Source of the DNA: Serratia quinivorans
GTDB taxonomy: Bacteria; Pseudomonadota; Gammaproteobacteria; Enterobacterales; Enterobacteriaceae
Assembly: GCA_900457075.1 (NCBI GenBank)
Contig: UGYN01000002.1
Location: forward strand, 4,030,001-4,094,000
Length of the DNA: 64,000 bases
Direction: 5' to 3'
Shown: piece by piece, positions 9,209-19,446 of the stretch
How positions within the stretch are numbered: the first letter of the stretch is position 1
Layout: the number at the start of each line of letters is the position of its first letter
Translations under genes and position numbers: made by a program
Notes under the pieces: model-generated
The model's input: the letters and a program-made list of their open reading frames with translations, nothing else
Databases searched by the model: none
Told to the model about the DNA's origin: nothing

Positions 9209-9228
9209 GGGGCTGGCCCGCCGGCCCC
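9209..9228 (+). repeat. Intercistronic hairpin between hisJ and hisQ
   Basis: GGGGCTGG (9209-9216) and CCGGCCCC (9221-9228) form an 8-bp stem with one G-T wobble and a CCCG loop. The Salmonella histidine transport operon has a REP element in the same gap, thought to lower expression of the membrane genes relative to the binding protein. A similar role is inferred here. Confidence 0.65.
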
Positions 9229-9264
9229 GATGGTTCGGGATCCAATGACGACAGGGTGAAGTAA

Positions 9265-9951
9265 ATGCTGCAAGGCTATTCCCAATTGATATTAGAGGGG
9301 GCTCTGGTGACGCTGGAGCTGGCCCTCAGTTCCGTACTGCTGGCGCTGGTCATCGGTTTGATCGGTGCCGGCGGCAAGCTTTCCCAAAATCGCCTGCTTT
9401 CTACCGTGTTTGGCGCTTATACCACGCTGATCCGTGGCGTACCCGATCTGGTGCTGATGCTGCTGATTTTCTACGGCCTGCAAATTGCGCTCAACAACCT
9501 CACCGAACTGCTTGGCTTCGCGCAAATCGATATTGATCCGCTCAGCGCGGGCATCATCACCCTCGGGTTTATCTACGGCGCTTATTTCACTGAAACCTTT
9601 CGCGGTGCCTATATGGCGGTGTCGAAGGGGCAGATTGAAGCGGCAACGGCCTACGGCTTCACCGGTTCACAAATTTTCCGCCGCATTCTGTTCCCTGCGA
9701 TGATGCGTTTTGCCCTGCCGGGCATTGGCAACAACTGGCAGGTGATCCTGAAGGCCACGGCGCTGGTGTCTATTCTGGGCCTCAATGACGTGGTGAAAGC
9801 CACTCAGTTGGCCGGTAAAGGCACCTATCAGCCGTTCTTCTTTGCGATCGTGGCCGGTGTGGTTTATCTGGTTTTCACTACCGTTTCCAATGGTGTGCTG
9901 CTGTGGCTTGAACGGCGTTATTCCCTGGGCGTCCGGAGGGCTGAGCTATGA
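9265..9951 (+). CDS. hisQ: Histidine/basic amino-acid ABC transporter permease HisQ
   Basis: HisQ is one of two inner-membrane permease subunits of the HisQMP2 complex. The 228-residue product starts MLQGYSQLILEGALVTLELAL and has about five transmembrane helices. The ABC-permease EAA loop is seen as EAATAYGFTGSQIFRRILFP at about 139-158, which contacts the ATPase HisP. The gene is 85 bases after hisJ, behind the hairpin at 9209, and its stop overlaps the hisM start by four bases. GTGAAG before the ATG serves as ribosome binding site. Confidence 0.95.
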   Translation: MLQGYSQLILEGALVTLELALSSVLLALVIGLIGAGGKLSQNRLLSTVFGAYTTLIRGVPDLVLMLLIFYGLQIALNNLTELLGFAQIDIDPLSAGIITLGFIYGAYFTETFRGAYMAVSKGQIEAATAYGFTGSQIFRRILFPAMMRFALPGIGNNWQVILKATALVSILGLNDVVKATQLAGKGTYQPFFFAIVAGVVYLVFTTVSNGVLLWLERRYSLGVRRAEL

Positions 9952-10652
9952 TCGAGATTTTACAACAGTACTGGCAATCGCTGCTGTGGAGCGACGGTTA
10001 CCGTTTCACCGGGGTCGCCGTCACCCTGTGGCTGCTGATTTCCTCGGTAGTAATGGGCGGTTTGCTGGCGATCCCGATGGCGGTGGCACGCGTTTCCTCC
10101 ATCACCTGGGTGCGTTTCCCGGTTTGGCTCTACACCTATATATTCCGTGGTACGCCGCTGTACGTGCAGCTGCTGGTGTTTTACTCCGGTATGTACAGCC
10201 TGGAAATCGTGCGTGGGACGGACTTCCTCAACGCTTTCTTCCGCAGCGGGCTCAATTGCACCATTTTGGCGCTAACGCTGAACACCTGTGCTTACACCAC
10301 CGAGATCTTCGCCGGGGCGATACGCTCGGTGTCGCACGGTGAAATCGAAGCGGCCAATGCTTACGGTTTCTCACGCTTCAAAATGTACCGCTGTATCATT
10401 TTGCCTTCAGCACTGCGCACCGCGCTGCCGGCCTACAGCAATGAAGTGATCCTGATGCTGCACTCGACCGCGCTGGCGTTCACCGCCACCGTGCCGGACC
10501 TGCTGAAGATAGCGCGAGACATCAATGCGGCGACCTACCAGCCGTTCTATGCCTTTGGCATTGCAGCGGTGCTGTATCTGATCATCTCTTACGGATTAAT
10601 CAGCCTGTTCCGCAAGGCGGAAAAGCGCTGGATGGCACACGTTAATCACTGA
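9948..10652 (+). CDS. hisM: Histidine/basic amino-acid ABC transporter permease HisM
   Basis: HisM is the partner permease of HisQ. The 234-residue product has hydrophobic segments at about 20-45, 60-80, 95-115 and 160-220, the conserved YIFRGTPLYVQLLVFYSG, and the EAA loop EAANAYGFSRFKMYRCIILP at about 142-161. The ATG overlaps the hisQ stop (ATGA), so the two are translationally coupled, which suits 1:1 subunit assembly. hisP follows after 18 bases. Confidence 0.95.
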   Translation: MIEILQQYWQSLLWSDGYRFTGVAVTLWLLISSVVMGGLLAIPMAVARVSSITWVRFPVWLYTYIFRGTPLYVQLLVFYSGMYSLEIVRGTDFLNAFFRSGLNCTILALTLNTCAYTTEIFAGAIRSVSHGEIEAANAYGFSRFKMYRCIILPSALRTALPAYSNEVILMLHSTALAFTATVPDLLKIARDINAATYQPFYAFGIAAVLYLIISYGLISLFRKAEKRWMAHVNH

Positions 10653-10670
10653 TAATGACGGGAACCTACT

Positions 10671-11444
10671 ATGTCTGAGAATAAATTAGCCGTCACCGAA
10701 CTGCATAAACGCTATGGCGAACACGAAGTGCTGAAAGGCGTCTCGCTGGCGGCCAACGCAGGGGATGTGATTAGCATCATCGGGTCTTCCGGCTCCGGTA
10801 AAAGTACCTTTTTGCGCTGCATTAACTTCCTGGAGAAGCCAAGTGAAGGCGCCATTAGCCTGAACAATGAAGATATTCGCATGGTGCGCGACAAGGACGG
10901 CCAGCTTAAGGTCTTCGATAAGAAACAGCTGCAGTTGCTGCGTACTCGCCTGACCATGGTGTTCCAGCATTTTAACCTGTGGAGCCACATGACGGTGCTG
11001 GAGAACGTGATGGAGGCGCCGGTGCAGGTTCTGGGGCTGAGCAAGACCGAGGCGCGTGAGCGCGCGATACGTTACCTGGACAAGGTGGGGATCGACGAGC
11101 GTGCCCGTGGCAAATACCCGGTGCACCTGTCTGGCGGCCAGCAACAGCGCGTGTCTATCGCACGGGCGTTGGCGATGGAGCCGGAGGTGTTACTGTTTGA
11201 CGAACCGACCTCGGCACTGGATCCGGAACTGGTGGGCGAAGTGCTGCGCATCATGCAGAAGCTGGCGGAAGAAGGTAAAACCATGGTGGTGGTGACGCAC
11301 GAAATGGAGTTTGCACGCCATGTTTCCAGCCACGTGATCTTCCTGCACAAAGGGCTGATCGAAGAGCAGGGGCCACCGGCTGAGCTGTTCGGCAATCCGA
11401 AAAGTCCTCGCCTGCAGCAGTTTCTTTCCGGCGCGTTAAAATAA
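10671..11444 (+). CDS. hisP: Histidine/basic amino-acid ABC transporter ATPase HisP
   Basis: HisP hydrolyses ATP to drive uptake by HisJ/ArgT-HisQM. The 257-residue product shows every ABC element: Walker A GSSGSGKST at 38-46, the Q-loop in MVFQHFNLWSHMTVLENV, the signature LSGGQQQR near 153-160, Walker B VLLFDEPTSALDPE near 173-186, and the H-loop VVTHEMEF. It is the last gene of the operon. The transcript faces the convergent yfcH, with a perfect hairpin between them at 11454-11475. Confidence 0.97.
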   Translation: MSENKLAVTELHKRYGEHEVLKGVSLAANAGDVISIIGSSGSGKSTFLRCINFLEKPSEGAISLNNEDIRMVRDKDGQLKVFDKKQLQLLRTRLTMVFQHFNLWSHMTVLENVMEAPVQVLGLSKTEARERAIRYLDKVGIDERARGKYPVHLSGGQQQRVSIARALAMEPEVLLFDEPTSALDPELVGEVLRIMQKLAEEGKTMVVVTHEMEFARHVSSHVIFLHKGLIEEQGPPAELFGNPKSPRLQQFLSGALK

Positions 11445-11453
11445 CGGGCTTTG

Positions 11454-11475
11454 GGGGCCAGATCTTTCTGGCCCC
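11454..11475. terminator. Hairpin between convergent hisP and yfcH
   Basis: GGGGCCAGA (11454-11462) and TCTGGCCCC (11467-11475) form a perfect 9-bp stem with a TCTT loop. It sits between two converging genes without a long T-run, so it may act as a shared, Rho-assisted end or protect both 3' ends. Confidence 0.6.
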
Positions 11476-11485
11476 GATCGGATCC

Positions 11486-12400
11486 TCAGCGGGCTGCGCC
11501 CCGCTGATTAATCACATCATCCAACGCCTGTTCCAACTCCAAAAAGCGGAAGCTGAAACCGGCTTCTTCCAGCCTTTTCGGTACCGCTCGCTGCCCACCC
11601 AGCACCAATACCGCCGCTTCCCCCATCAATAAACGCATGGCAAAGGTCGGCACGCGTAAAAACGCAGGTCGGTCGAGCACGTTGGCGAGCTGAGCGGCAA
11701 ACTGTTCGTTGTGAACCGGGTAAGGGGCCACCATATTAAATGGCCCTTGCAGGGTTTGGTGATCCAGTAAATAAACGATGCCATCAACCATGTCTTCCAG
11801 GTGGATCCACGGCAGATATTGGCGGCCGTCACCTATCGGCCCACCCAGCCCAAGGCGGAATGGCGGTAACATTTTAGCCAACGCGCCGCCTTTGGCCGCC
11901 AGCACCACGCCGGTACGCAGCAGGCAGACGCGAGTGGCGTCGCTTTGCGCTTGCAGAGCCAGAGACTCCCAGCGTTGGCACAGTTGATGGGTGAATTCGT
12001 CATGCGGGGCTTCGTCTTCGGTGACTACCGCCTGGCCCTGATCGCCATAATAGCCGGTTGCGGAACCGGAAATCAGCACGCCGGGCGGGGTGCTGCTGGC
12101 ATTAATCAGTTTGACCAACTGTTCGGTCAGATCCCAGCGGCTGTGGCACAGGCGTTCTTTCTGCGCTTTGCTCCAGCGCTTGTCGGCGATAGGCTCACCG
12201 GCCAGGTTGATTACGGCGTCAAAATCGTCCAGCGAGGGCTTGTCCTGCAGCGTTGACCAATAGCTGACCTGCTCGCCAAAGCGCTCACGTGCGCGTTGCA
12301 CGTTGCGGCTCAGCACCGTAATTTGATGAGAAAGGCCCAGCAGCCGTTGCGTCAGGCTGCTCCCTATCAATCCTGTGGCGCCGGTTATCAGGACTCGCAT
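11486..12400 (-). CDS. yfcH: TIGR01777-family epimerase YfcH
   Basis: A 304-residue NAD(P)-dependent sugar-nucleotide epimerase-like protein (extended short-chain dehydrogenase fold); its substrate is unknown. The N-terminal dinucleotide-binding motif is [16 protein letters not shown]. The middle carries [18 protein letters not shown] and [11 protein letters not shown], the latter holding the YYG in place of a classical YxxxK. The C-terminal [20 protein letters not shown] is a family hallmark. It is transcribed on the minus strand after folX (27-base gap), as in E. coli, so the two may share a transcript. Confidence 0.92.
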   Translation of the reverse strand: MRVLITGATGLIGSSLTQRLLGLSHQITVLSRNVQRARERFGEQVSYWSTLQDKPSLDDFDAVINLAGEPIADKRWSKAQKERLCHSRWDLTEQLVKLINASSTPPGVLISGSATGYYGDQGQAVVTEDEAPHDEFTHQLCQRWESLALQAQSDATRVCLLRTGVVLAAKGGALAKMLPPFRLGLGGPIGDGRQYLPWIHLEDMVDGIVYLLDHQTLQGPFNMVAPYPVHNEQFAAQLANVLDRPAFLRVPTFAMRLLMGEAAVLVLGGQRAVPKRLEEAGFSFRFLELEQALDDVINQRGAAR

Positions 12401-12427
12401 GGTCGATTCTCCCTGAAACGGTGGTTT

Positions 12428-12799
12428 TCAGGCCCGGCGATAGCTCATGGTCATCGAAACCGAGTCGGCGTAGCGCAGGGCCAATAGTTTATCTATCTCC
12501 ACTTCAGCATAGGTTACCCAGGCGTGTTGTTTCACGATATCGAGCACATCCTGAGTTAATTTTTCCAGCAGGGCGAAGCGGTTATCTTCCACGTGACGAA
12601 TGATGGCCTTGGTGATGGTGCGGTAGTTGAGCGCGTCGTCGATGTTTTCACTGTCGCGCGCCTTATCCGCCGGGTAGTGGATCACCACGTTAATCAGGAT
12701 GTCCTGACGGTTGTTGATTTCTTCTTCCTTGATACCGATGAATGTACGCAACCGCAGATTTTTTATACGAATAATGGCGTCGGGTTGACTGAATGACAT
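12428..12799 (-). CDS. folX: Dihydroneopterin triphosphate 2'-epimerase FolX
   Basis: FolX epimerises dihydroneopterin triphosphate to dihydromonapterin triphosphate, feeding the tetrahydromonapterin branch. The 123-residue product matches E. coli FolX (120 aa) almost throughout: [38 protein letters not shown], and the C-terminal [20 protein letters not shown]. The FolB/FolX fold is seen, and the strong E. coli match makes FolX much more likely than FolB. It precedes yfcH on the same strand. Confidence 0.95.
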   Translation of the reverse strand: MSFSQPDAIIRIKNLRLRTFIGIKEEEINNRQDILINVVIHYPADKARDSENIDDALNYRTITKAIIRHVEDNRFALLEKLTQDVLDIVKQHAWVTYAEVEIDKLLALRYADSVSMTMSYRRA

Positions 12800-12903
12800 C
12801 AGAGAATCTCCACAGGTCTGATTATTGGTGCTCAGAATACACGGAAAGCAGGGAAATGATAACGAGCCGGGGGAAACTCCCCGGAGGCCGGGGAGTCGGA
12901 AAA

Positions 12904-13533
12904 TTAACCCTGCTCAGCCAGCTTGTAGGCACGCTCGGTGGCCGGGCGGTTGCTGATGCGTTCGAACCAGTTGCGTACCGCCGGATAATCCGCCAGATCG
13001 ATGCGCTGACGCGGGTGTGACACTACCCAGGGATAGGTGGCGATATCGGCAATGCTGTAGTTGTCACCGCCCAGATAAGGGTGCTTTTGCAGCTCGGCTT
13101 CCAGCACCGCATACAGACGTTTGGTTTCCAGGTGATAACGTTCGATGGCGTAGGGCACCGGCTGCGGCGCGTAGTGGTTGAAGTGGTGGTTTTGCCCGAG
13201 CATCGGCCCAAAGCCCGCCACCTGCCAAAACAGCCACTGTAGCGTGGCTGCACGCTCGCGTAGCCCTTTGCTCAGCAGCTTGCCGGTTTTCTCCGCCAGA
13301 TACAGCAGAATTTCGCCGGACTCGAACAGGCTGATTGACGCACCGCCATCAACCGGCTGCTGGTCGACGATGGCCGGGATTTTGTTGTTGGGTGAAATGC
13401 TCAGAAAATCCGGCTTGAACTGATCGCCGGCGCTGATATTTACGCGGTGGATACGGTAGGGTAAGCCAACCTCCTCCAGAAACAGGGTAATTTTGTGACC
13501 ATTGGGAGTAGGCGCGTAATACAGGTCAATCAT
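12904..13533 (-). CDS. yfcG: Glutathione S-transferase-like disulfide reductase YfcG
   Basis: YfcG is a Nu-class GST with glutathione-dependent disulfide-bond reductase activity in the cytoplasm. The 209-residue product starts [20 protein letters not shown]; the TPNG segment holds the active-site threonine and asparagine of the class. The glutathione-binding [12 protein letters not shown] and [17 protein letters not shown] stretches are present, as is the C-terminal helical domain with [20 protein letters not shown]. It is a few residues shorter at the C-terminus than the E. coli protein (215 aa). It is a single gene on the minus strand with about 100 bases to folX. Confidence 0.93.
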   Translation of the reverse strand: MIDLYYAPTPNGHKITLFLEEVGLPYRIHRVNISAGDQFKPDFLSISPNNKIPAIVDQQPVDGGASISLFESGEILLYLAEKTGKLLSKGLRERAATLQWLFWQVAGFGPMLGQNHHFNHYAPQPVPYAIERYHLETKRLYAVLEAELQKHPYLGGDNYSIADIATYPWVVSHPRQRIDLADYPAVRNWFERISNRPATERAYKLAEQG

Positions 13534-13781
13534 GTTGCCTCCTGCGGTAAGGTGATCTGTAAGCCATTACACGTTGTTGCGGTCTTCGCCGCGCACAAAG
13601 GTATATCAGAGATCTTTCTATAGGGTTACCAACAATAGCAGCTAAGAATAGCAGGCTATGTGAGATTCGTCCGATGCTATCACCACAAGATACATTACAA
13701 TTTTCCGCAGGCACATCTGTGGGTTGTCGCGCAGCGATGGCGCGCTAAAATAGGGCCTATTTGCTTATCAGGGACAAGGTT

Positions 13782-14333
13782 ATGAAGCTGATATTTGCCT
13801 CGGATATACATGGTTCGCTTCCCGCCACCGAAAGCCTGTTGGCGCATTTTGAACAAAGCGGTGCCGACTGGCTGATCCTGTTGGGTGATTTGCTGAATCA
13901 CGGGCCACGCAATGCACTGCCGGCGGGGTATCAGCCGGCGCAGGTTGCCGAACAATTGAATCGCTATAGCGACAAGATCATCGCCGTTCGCGGCAACTGC
14001 GACAGTGAAGTCGATCAGATGCTACTGTCCTTCCCTATCACCGCGTCCTGGCAGCAGGTGCTATTACAAAAAAGACGATTGTTTTTAACCCACGGTCACC
14101 TTTATCATCCTTCGGCACTGCCGCCGTTATCTGCCGGAGATGTACTGGTCTATGGACACAGCCATTTGCCGCAGGCGGAACGGCAGGGGGATATTTACTG
14201 CTTTAATCCAGGGTCGGTCAGCATTCCGAAGGGGGGCTTTCCTGCCAGCTATGGCATACTGGAGGACGGCGTTTTAAGTGTGGTCACTTTGCTCGGCGGC
14301 AAGGCTGTTGCAGAGGTGGCATTAACGCACTAA
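13782..14333 (+). CDS. yfcE: Metallophosphoesterase YfcE
   Basis: YfcE is a Mn-dependent phosphodiesterase of the calcineurin-like family; the E. coli enzyme acts on artificial phosphodiesters and its natural substrate is unknown. The 183-residue product has all metal-binding blocks in order: ASDIHGS at the N-terminus, LLGDLLNHGPRNA, VRGNCDSEVDQM, LTHGHLYHP and VYGHSHLPQAE, then FNPGSVSIPKGG. ATG 13782, preceded by ACAAGG, gives the E. coli-like N-terminus MKLIFASD; the longer frame from 13761 has no supporting homology. It is divergent from yfcG. Confidence 0.94.
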   Translation: MKLIFASDIHGSLPATESLLAHFEQSGADWLILLGDLLNHGPRNALPAGYQPAQVAEQLNRYSDKIIAVRGNCDSEVDQMLLSFPITASWQQVLLQKRRLFLTHGHLYHPSALPPLSAGDVLVYGHSHLPQAERQGDIYCFNPGSVSIPKGGFPASYGILEDGVLSVVTLLGGKAVAEVALTH

Positions 14334-14423
14334 TTTATACACACACAATAAAAATCTTTGAAAAACACTCATTGATTAACCAGTGCGCGGGATGCATCGC
14401 GCCAAAATAGAAGGTTTTAGAGG

Positions 14424-14981
14424 ATGGCGGAACAGGATCAGGCTGCAGATACCGAGTGGGTTGATATCGTCAACGAGCAAAACGAAGTGATTGCTCAATC
14501 CAGTCGCCAACAGATGCGTGCCCAACGGCTGCGTCATCGTGCTACCTATATTGTGGTGCATGATGGAATGGGAAAAATTCTGGTGCAGCGTCGCACCGAT
14601 ATTAAAGATTTCTATCCGGGCTGGCTGGACGCCACTGCGGGTGGGGTGGTGCAGAGCGGGGAGAACGTGCTGGATTCCGCCCGTCGCGAAGCGGAAGAGG
14701 AGCTGGGCATTGCCGGTGTGCCTTTCGCCGAACACGGCCTGTTCTACTTTGAAGAAGATCAGTGCCGGGTGTGGGGGGCATTATTCAGTTGCGTATCGCA
14801 CGGCCCGTTTGCCCTGCAGGAAGAAGAAGTGGTTGAGGTGAGCTGGCTGACGCCGGAAGAGATCACCGCCCGCTGCGACGAATTCACGCCGGACTCGCTA
14901 AAAGCGTTGTCGCTGTGGTTGACGCGTAACAACGAGCAGGCTTATGGCAAGCCGCTACGCGATAGCGATGAAAATGCCTGA
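14424..14981 (+). CDS. yfcD: Nudix hydrolase YfcD
   Basis: A 185-residue Nudix protein related to isopentenyl-diphosphate isomerase-like hydrolases; the substrate is not established. The N-terminus [20 protein letters not shown] precedes the Nudix box, in which [12 protein letters not shown] is followed by [12 protein letters not shown], fitting GX5EX7REUXEEXGU. The C-terminal part holds [25 protein letters not shown] precedes the ATG. It follows yfcE by 90 bases in the same direction and ends against the convergent pta at a strong bidirectional terminator. Confidence 0.93.
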   Translation: MAEQDQAADTEWVDIVNEQNEVIAQSSRQQMRAQRLRHRATYIVVHDGMGKILVQRRTDIKDFYPGWLDATAGGVVQSGENVLDSARREAEEELGIAGVPFAEHGLFYFEEDQCRVWGALFSCVSHGPFALQEEEVVEVSWLTPEEITARCDEFTPDSLKALSLWLTRNNEQAYGKPLRDSDENA

Positions 14982-15002
14982 TGTGTTCGCGCAAATAAAA
15001 AA

Positions 15003-15028
15003 ACCGGTCAATTGACCGGTTTTTTTTT
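15003..15028. terminator. Bidirectional terminator between yfcD and pta
   Basis: ACCGGTCAA (15003-15011) and TTGACCGGT (15012-15020) form a 9-bp inverted repeat, flanked by an A-run on the left (from 14997) and a T-run to 15028 on the right. It therefore serves as a Rho-independent terminator for both converging genes. Confidence 0.92.
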
Positions 15029-15048
15029 ATCTGATAATTCAGGAATTA

Positions 15049-17211
15049 TCAGGCTTTGACTGCTGCAGCATCAGCCTGGGAAGACTGGATGGCGGTCAGC
15101 GCCACGGTGTAAACGATGTCGTCTACCAGTGCGCCACGCGACAGGTCGTTCACCGGCTTGCGCATGCCTTGCAGCATTGGCCCGATGGACACCAGGTCAG
15201 CAGAACGCTGTACCGCTTTGTAGGTGGTGTTACCGGTGTTCAGATCCGGGAAGATGAACACGGTAGCCTGGCCTGCAACCGGCGAGTTCGGTGCCTTGGA
15301 CTTGGCTACGTCGGCCATGATCGCGGCGTCATACTGCAACGGACCGTCGATGATCAGGTCAGGACGTTTTTCCTGCGCCAGACGGGTTGCTTCGCGCACT
15401 TTCTCAACGTCGCTGCCCGCACCTGAGTTGCCGGTGGAGTAGGAGATCATCGCTACGCGTGGTTCGATACCGAAGGCGGCAGCAGAGTCGGCTGACTGAA
15501 TGGCGATCTCGGACAGCTGCTCGGCGGTTGGATCCGGGTTGATTGCACAGTCGCCGTACACCAGAACCTGGTCAGGCAGCAGCATGAAGAACACGGAGGA
15601 CACCAGTGAGCTGCCCGGTGCGGTTTTGATCAGCTGCAGCGGTGGACGGATGGTGTTGGCGGTGGTGTGAACCGCGCCGGAAACCAGCCCGTCAACTTCG
15701 CCTTTCTCCAGCATCAGGGTGCCGAGAACCACGTTGTCTTCCAGTTGCTCACGCGCAACCACTTCGGTCATGCCCTTGCTCTTGCGCAGCTCAACCAGAC
15801 GCGGCACATACTGTTCGCGGACGGCGACCGGATCAACAATCTCGATGCCTTTGCCCAGTTCAACGCCCTGAGCGGCAGCAACGCGCTGGATCTCTTCCGG
15901 ATTACCCAACAGCACGCATTCAGCGATACCACGTTCGGCACAGATAGCCGCCGCTTTCACGGTACGTGGTTCGTCGCCTTCAGGCAGTACGATGCGTTTG
16001 CCGGCTTTACGTGCCAGTTCGGTCAGCTCGTAACGGAACGCTGGTGGCGACAGGCGACGTGAACGCTCGGAGGTGGCGGTCAGAGACTCGATCCACTCGG
16101 CATTGATGTGGCTGGCCACGTAGTTCTGCACTTTCTCGATGCGCTGGTGGTCATCCGCCGGCACTTCGAGGTTAAAGCTTTGCAGGCTGAGCGAGGTCTG
16201 CCAGGTGTTGGTTTCAACCATAAATACCGGCAGGCCGGTCTGGAAGGCACGTTCACACAGTTTTCTGATAGGTTCGTCGATGGCGTAGCCACCGGTCAGC
16301 AGAATGGCGCCGATCTCTACGCCATTCATCGCTGCCAGACAGGCAGAAACCAGCACGTCAGGACGGTCTGCCGAAGTTACCAGCAGTGAACCCGGACGGA
16401 AGTGTTCCAGCATGTGCGGGATGCTGCGCGCACAGAAAGTCACGGACTTCACGCGGCGGGTCATGATGTCGCCTTCATTGACCACGGAGGCCTTCAGGTG
16501 ACGGGCCATGTCGATAGCGCGGGTGGCGATCAGATCGAAGCTCCACGGCACGCAACCCAGCACCGGCAACGGGCTGTTGGCGAACAGTTGCGCCGGGTCA
16601 ACGTTGGTCACGCTGGCCTTGGTGGAATCGTCGAAGATTTCGGACAGGTCAGGACGGGTGCGGCCCTGCTCGTCAACCGGAGCGTTCAGCTTGTTGATGA
16701 TCACGCCGGTGATGTTTTTGTTTTTGCTGCCGCCGAAGCTGCTGCGCGCTAGTTCGATACGCTCTTTCAACTGTGCCGGGGAATCGTTGCCCAGCGCCAG
16801 CACGAAGACGATTTCTGCATTCAGCGTTTTGGCGATTTCATAGTTCAGCGCGTTGGCGAACTGGTGCTTACGGGTCGGCACCAGGCCTTCGATCAGCACC
16901 ACTTCTGCGTCTTTGGTGTTCTCGTGGTAGCGAGCCACGATTTCTTCCATCAGCACGTCTTGCTGGTTGGAGCTCAATAGGCCCTCAACGTAGCTCATGC
17001 GCAGTGGTTCTGCCGCCGTGATGGTGGAGTTGCTGCTGCGGATGATAGTGGTGGTCTGGTCGAGCGAATCGCCGCCAGTACGTGGCTGTGCGATAGGTTT
17101 GAATACGCTCAGGCTAACGCCTTTTTGCTCCATGGAGCGAATGACACCCAGGCTGACGCTGGTCAGGCCGACGCTGGTGCCAGTGGGGATCAACATAATA
17201 GTACGTGACAC
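15049..17211 (-). CDS. pta: Phosphate acetyltransferase
   Basis: Pta interconverts acetyl-CoA and acetyl phosphate, working with AckA in acetate overflow and supplying acetyl phosphate for protein acetylation and response-regulator phosphorylation. The product of 720 residues has the long enterobacterial form: an N-terminal P-loop-like domain ([18 protein letters not shown]), a DRTGG domain in the middle, and the C-terminal catalytic PTA domain with [19 protein letters not shown] and [18 protein letters not shown]. The start is taken as GTG at 17211 because GAGGA lies seven bases upstream and homology begins at [11 protein letters not shown] at 17238 would add nine unrelated residues. It lies downstream of ackA on the same strand. 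Confidence 0.96.
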   Translation of the reverse strand: MSRTIMLIPTGTSVGLTSVSLGVIRSMEQKGVSLSVFKPIAQPRTGGDSLDQTTTIIRSSNSTITAAEPLRMSYVEGLLSSNQQDVLMEEIVARYHENTKDAEVVLIEGLVPTRKHQFANALNYEIAKTLNAEIVFVLALGNDSPAQLKERIELARSSFGGSKNKNITGVIINKLNAPVDEQGRTRPDLSEIFDDSTKASVTNVDPAQLFANSPLPVLGCVPWSFDLIATRAIDMARHLKASVVNEGDIMTRRVKSVTFCARSIPHMLEHFRPGSLLVTSADRPDVLVSACLAAMNGVEIGAILLTGGYAIDEPIRKLCERAFQTGLPVFMVETNTWQTSLSLQSFNLEVPADDHQRIEKVQNYVASHINAEWIESLTATSERSRRLSPPAFRYELTELARKAGKRIVLPEGDEPRTVKAAAICAERGIAECVLLGNPEEIQRVAAAQGVELGKGIEIVDPVAVREQYVPRLVELRKSKGMTEVVAREQLEDNVVLGTLMLEKGEVDGLVSGAVHTTANTIRPPLQLIKTAPGSSLVSSVFFMLLPDQVLVYGDCAINPDPTAEQLSEIAIQSADSAAAFGIEPRVAMISYSTGNSGAGSDVEKVREATRLAQEKRPDLIIDGPLQYDAAIMADVAKSKAPNSPVAGQATVFIFPDLNTGNTTYKAVQRSADLVSIGPMLQGMRKPVNDLSRGALVDDIVYTVALTAIQSSQADAAAVKA

Positions 17212-17285
17212 AGAATAGTCCTCTTCACGATTTAACATGAGGCTAAAACAGCACCGTCAGCCTGGGCTGACGGTGTCGGAGAGCG

Positions 17286-18488
17286 TTACGCGGTCAGACG
17301 GGATGCGTCTTGCGCGATGACCAACTCTTCGTTGGTCGGGATTACCAGCGCCAGGCGGCTGCCGTCTTTGGTGATGGCACCGGATTTACCGAAGCGAGCA
17401 GCCATGTTGCGCTCGTGGTCAATCTCGAAGCCCAGCAGGCCCAGTTTGTTCAGGGTCAGCTCACGCACCATACCGGCGTTTTCACCGATACCGCCGGTGA
17501 AGATAACCGCGTCCAGACGGCCGTCCATCAGTGCGCTGTAGGCACCGATGTATTTGGCCAGGCGGTGGCAGAATACGTCCATCGCACGCTTGGCGTCGGC
17601 TTTGCTTTCGTAGTTGTCTTCAACATAACGGCAGTCGCTGGTGACTTCGGTCAGGCCCAGCAGGCCGGACTCTTTGGTCAGCATTTTGTTGATTTGATCA
17701 ACGCTCATGCCCAGGGAGTCGTGCAGGTGGAAGATGATGGCCGGATCGATGTCACCGCTGCGGGTGCCCATGACCAGACCTTCCAGTGGGGTCAGACCCA
17801 TGGAGGTGTCAACGCATTTGCCGTTGCGCACTGCGGTAACGGAACCGCCGTTGCCCAGGTGGCAGGTGATCAGGTTGACTTCTTCAACCGGCTTGTTCAG
17901 GGCCTTGGCCGCTTCCTGGGTTACATAGAAGTGGCTGGTGCCGTGTGCGCCATAACGACGAACGCTGTGGTCGCGGTACAGGCTGTACGGCAGGGCGTAC
18001 AGGTAGGATTCTTCAGGCATGGTCTGGTGGAATGCGGTGTCGAACACGGCAACGTTTTTATCCGCCAGTTTAGGGAAGGATTTCAATGCTTCAGCGATAC
18101 CGATCAGGTGCGCCGGGTTATGCAGTGGTGCAAAAGGCACCGAATCTTTGATACCCTGCAGAACTTCGTCGTTGATCACGGCAGAGGCGGTAAACTTCTC
18201 GCCGCCGTGCACAATGCGGTGACCGATAGCGGTCAGCTGTGCAGAAAGCTCCGGTTTTTGTGCCAGAATAGTATTAACAATGTAGTTCAGTGCTTCGCTG
18301 TGCGCAGCGCCGGCACCCAGAGCCGCTTCGTGTTTGGCGCCGTCCATCTTCCATTTGAGGCGAGCCTCAGGCAGGTGGAAACATTCGGCCAGGCCGGAGA
18401 GGTGTTCTTCACCGTTGACAGCATCGATGATAGCGAACTTCAGGGAAGAACTGCCGCAGTTCAGGACCAGTACTAGCTTACTCGACAT
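17286..18488 (-). CDS. ackA: Acetate kinase
   Basis: AckA converts acetyl phosphate and ADP to acetate and ATP. The 400-residue product has exactly the E. coli length. Motifs of the ASKHA fold are complete: [15 protein letters not shown] at the N-terminus, [78 protein letters not shown] and [14 protein letters not shown]. It is first in the ackA-pta operon, 74 bases before pta. The promoter is expected in the 354-base region shared with yfbV. Confidence 0.98.
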   Translation of the reverse strand: MSSKLVLVLNCGSSSLKFAIIDAVNGEEHLSGLAECFHLPEARLKWKMDGAKHEAALGAGAAHSEALNYIVNTILAQKPELSAQLTAIGHRIVHGGEKFTASAVINDEVLQGIKDSVPFAPLHNPAHLIGIAEALKSFPKLADKNVAVFDTAFHQTMPEESYLYALPYSLYRDHSVRRYGAHGTSHFYVTQEAAKALNKPVEEVNLITCHLGNGGSVTAVRNGKCVDTSMGLTPLEGLVMGTRSGDIDPAIIFHLHDSLGMSVDQINKMLTKESGLLGLTEVTSDCRYVEDNYESKADAKRAMDVFCHRLAKYIGAYSALMDGRLDAVIFTGGIGENAGMVRELTLNKLGLLGFEIDHERNMAARFGKSGAITKDGSRLALVIPTNEELVIAQDASRLTA

Positions 18489-18842
18489 GGAAGTACCTAC
18501 TTAAATAGTTCGTGTTGTTAAAGGAAAGACCAAAACACGTGGTGAATTAATCGTCAATCAGACAACAAGCGTAGCGCATAATGCCGTTGACATTTATGAT
18601 TAACATCATGTGAATTGAACAAACCACATGACGATGAAAAAACCGATGATTTCTCTGCGGTTTAAATAATCTTGATTTTTATAGGGCTAAAAGTTGACAG
18701 AATTCTTGTCATCTTCTACCGGCCAAAAGGCCGGCTTAGGATACCGATAGCCTGAGGCAAACACAAAATAAATTTAAAGCTTCAACTTTTTTAGTATTGT
18801 GTTGGCTGTGTCCTTATTTTCTTTGTGACGTTGAGGTACGCG
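18489..18842. promoter_or_regulatory. Divergent ackA/yfbV control region
   Basis: This 354-base gap separates divergently transcribed ackA and yfbV and is AT-rich. A TTGACA hexamer at 18694-18699 faces yfbV but lacks a clear -10 partner. A short perfect hairpin, CCGGCC (18719-18724), loop AAAA, GGCCGG (18729-18734), lies in the yfbV leader. I found no clear coding potential in it. Ribosome binding sites: AGGTA before ackA and GAGGT before yfbV. Confidence 0.5.
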
Positions 18843-19298
18843 ATGACGAGCAAACCGTCCGGTTCCGTAAGCTGGTTTCAGGTCTTCCAGCGCGGGCAGC
18901 ATTATATGAAAACCTGGCCGTCAGACAAACGTCTGGCTCCGGTCTTTCCGGAGAATCGCGTTGCGAGTGCCACCCGTTTTGCCGTCCGCTTTATGCCGCC
19001 GCTGGCGGTGTTTACCCTGACCTGGCAGATTGCCCTGGGCGGCCAGCTTGGCCCGGCGATCGCCACCGCACTGTTCGCCTGCAGCATGCCGATGCAGGGT
19101 TTGTGGTGGTTGGGGCGCCGCTCGGTTACCCCGTTGCCGCCAACGCTGCTGCAATGGTTCCATGAAGTGCGCAACAAGCTGGCGGAAGCCGGCCAGGCTG
19201 TCGCGCCGGTAGAAGGTACGCCGACCTATCAGGCGTTGGCGGATCTGCTGAAACGCGCGTTCAAGCAGTTGGATAAAACCTTCCTGGATGATCTGTAA
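18843..19298 (+). CDS. yfbV: Inner-membrane protein YfbV (DUF412/UPF0208)
   Basis: A 151-residue protein, the same length as E. coli YfbV; function unknown. Two hydrophobic segments are seen at about residues 45-65 ([18 protein letters not shown]) and 70-88 ([20 protein letters not shown]), followed by a cytoplasmic tail ending [15 protein letters not shown], identical to E. coli. ATG 18843 is chosen over the upstream frame start at 18825 because GAGGT lies about six bases before it and the length then matches. It is divergent from ackA. Confidence 0.93.
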   Translation: MTSKPSGSVSWFQVFQRGQHYMKTWPSDKRLAPVFPENRVASATRFAVRFMPPLAVFTLTWQIALGGQLGPAIATALFACSMPMQGLWWLGRRSVTPLPPTLLQWFHEVRNKLAEAGQAVAPVEGTPTYQALADLLKRAFKQLDKTFLDDL

Positions 19299-19308
19299 CT
19301 GCAAAAAT

Positions 19309-19327
19309 GGCCGCATTGATTGCGGCC
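19309..19327 (+). terminator. Hairpin downstream of yfbV
   Basis: GGCCGCA (19309-19315) pairs with TGCGGCC (19321-19327) over a 5-base loop; the following TTGTTACCTGTT is only mildly T-rich, so it is a probable but weak terminator. Confidence 0.6.
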
Positions 19328-19446
19328 TTGTTACCTGTTCCGGCCAATAACCCCGGTTTAAATCAAAGAACCGGTGAGTTGTGATTTCCTGCGATATTGC
19401 GCTGTGCGATGCTTCCGCCATAAAGTAATTTATCGAGGAAACTATG

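Noticed and set aside
17310..18476. 388-codon plus-strand frame opposite ackA
   Set aside because: Exact antisense of ackA; no motif and no promoter or ribosome binding site.
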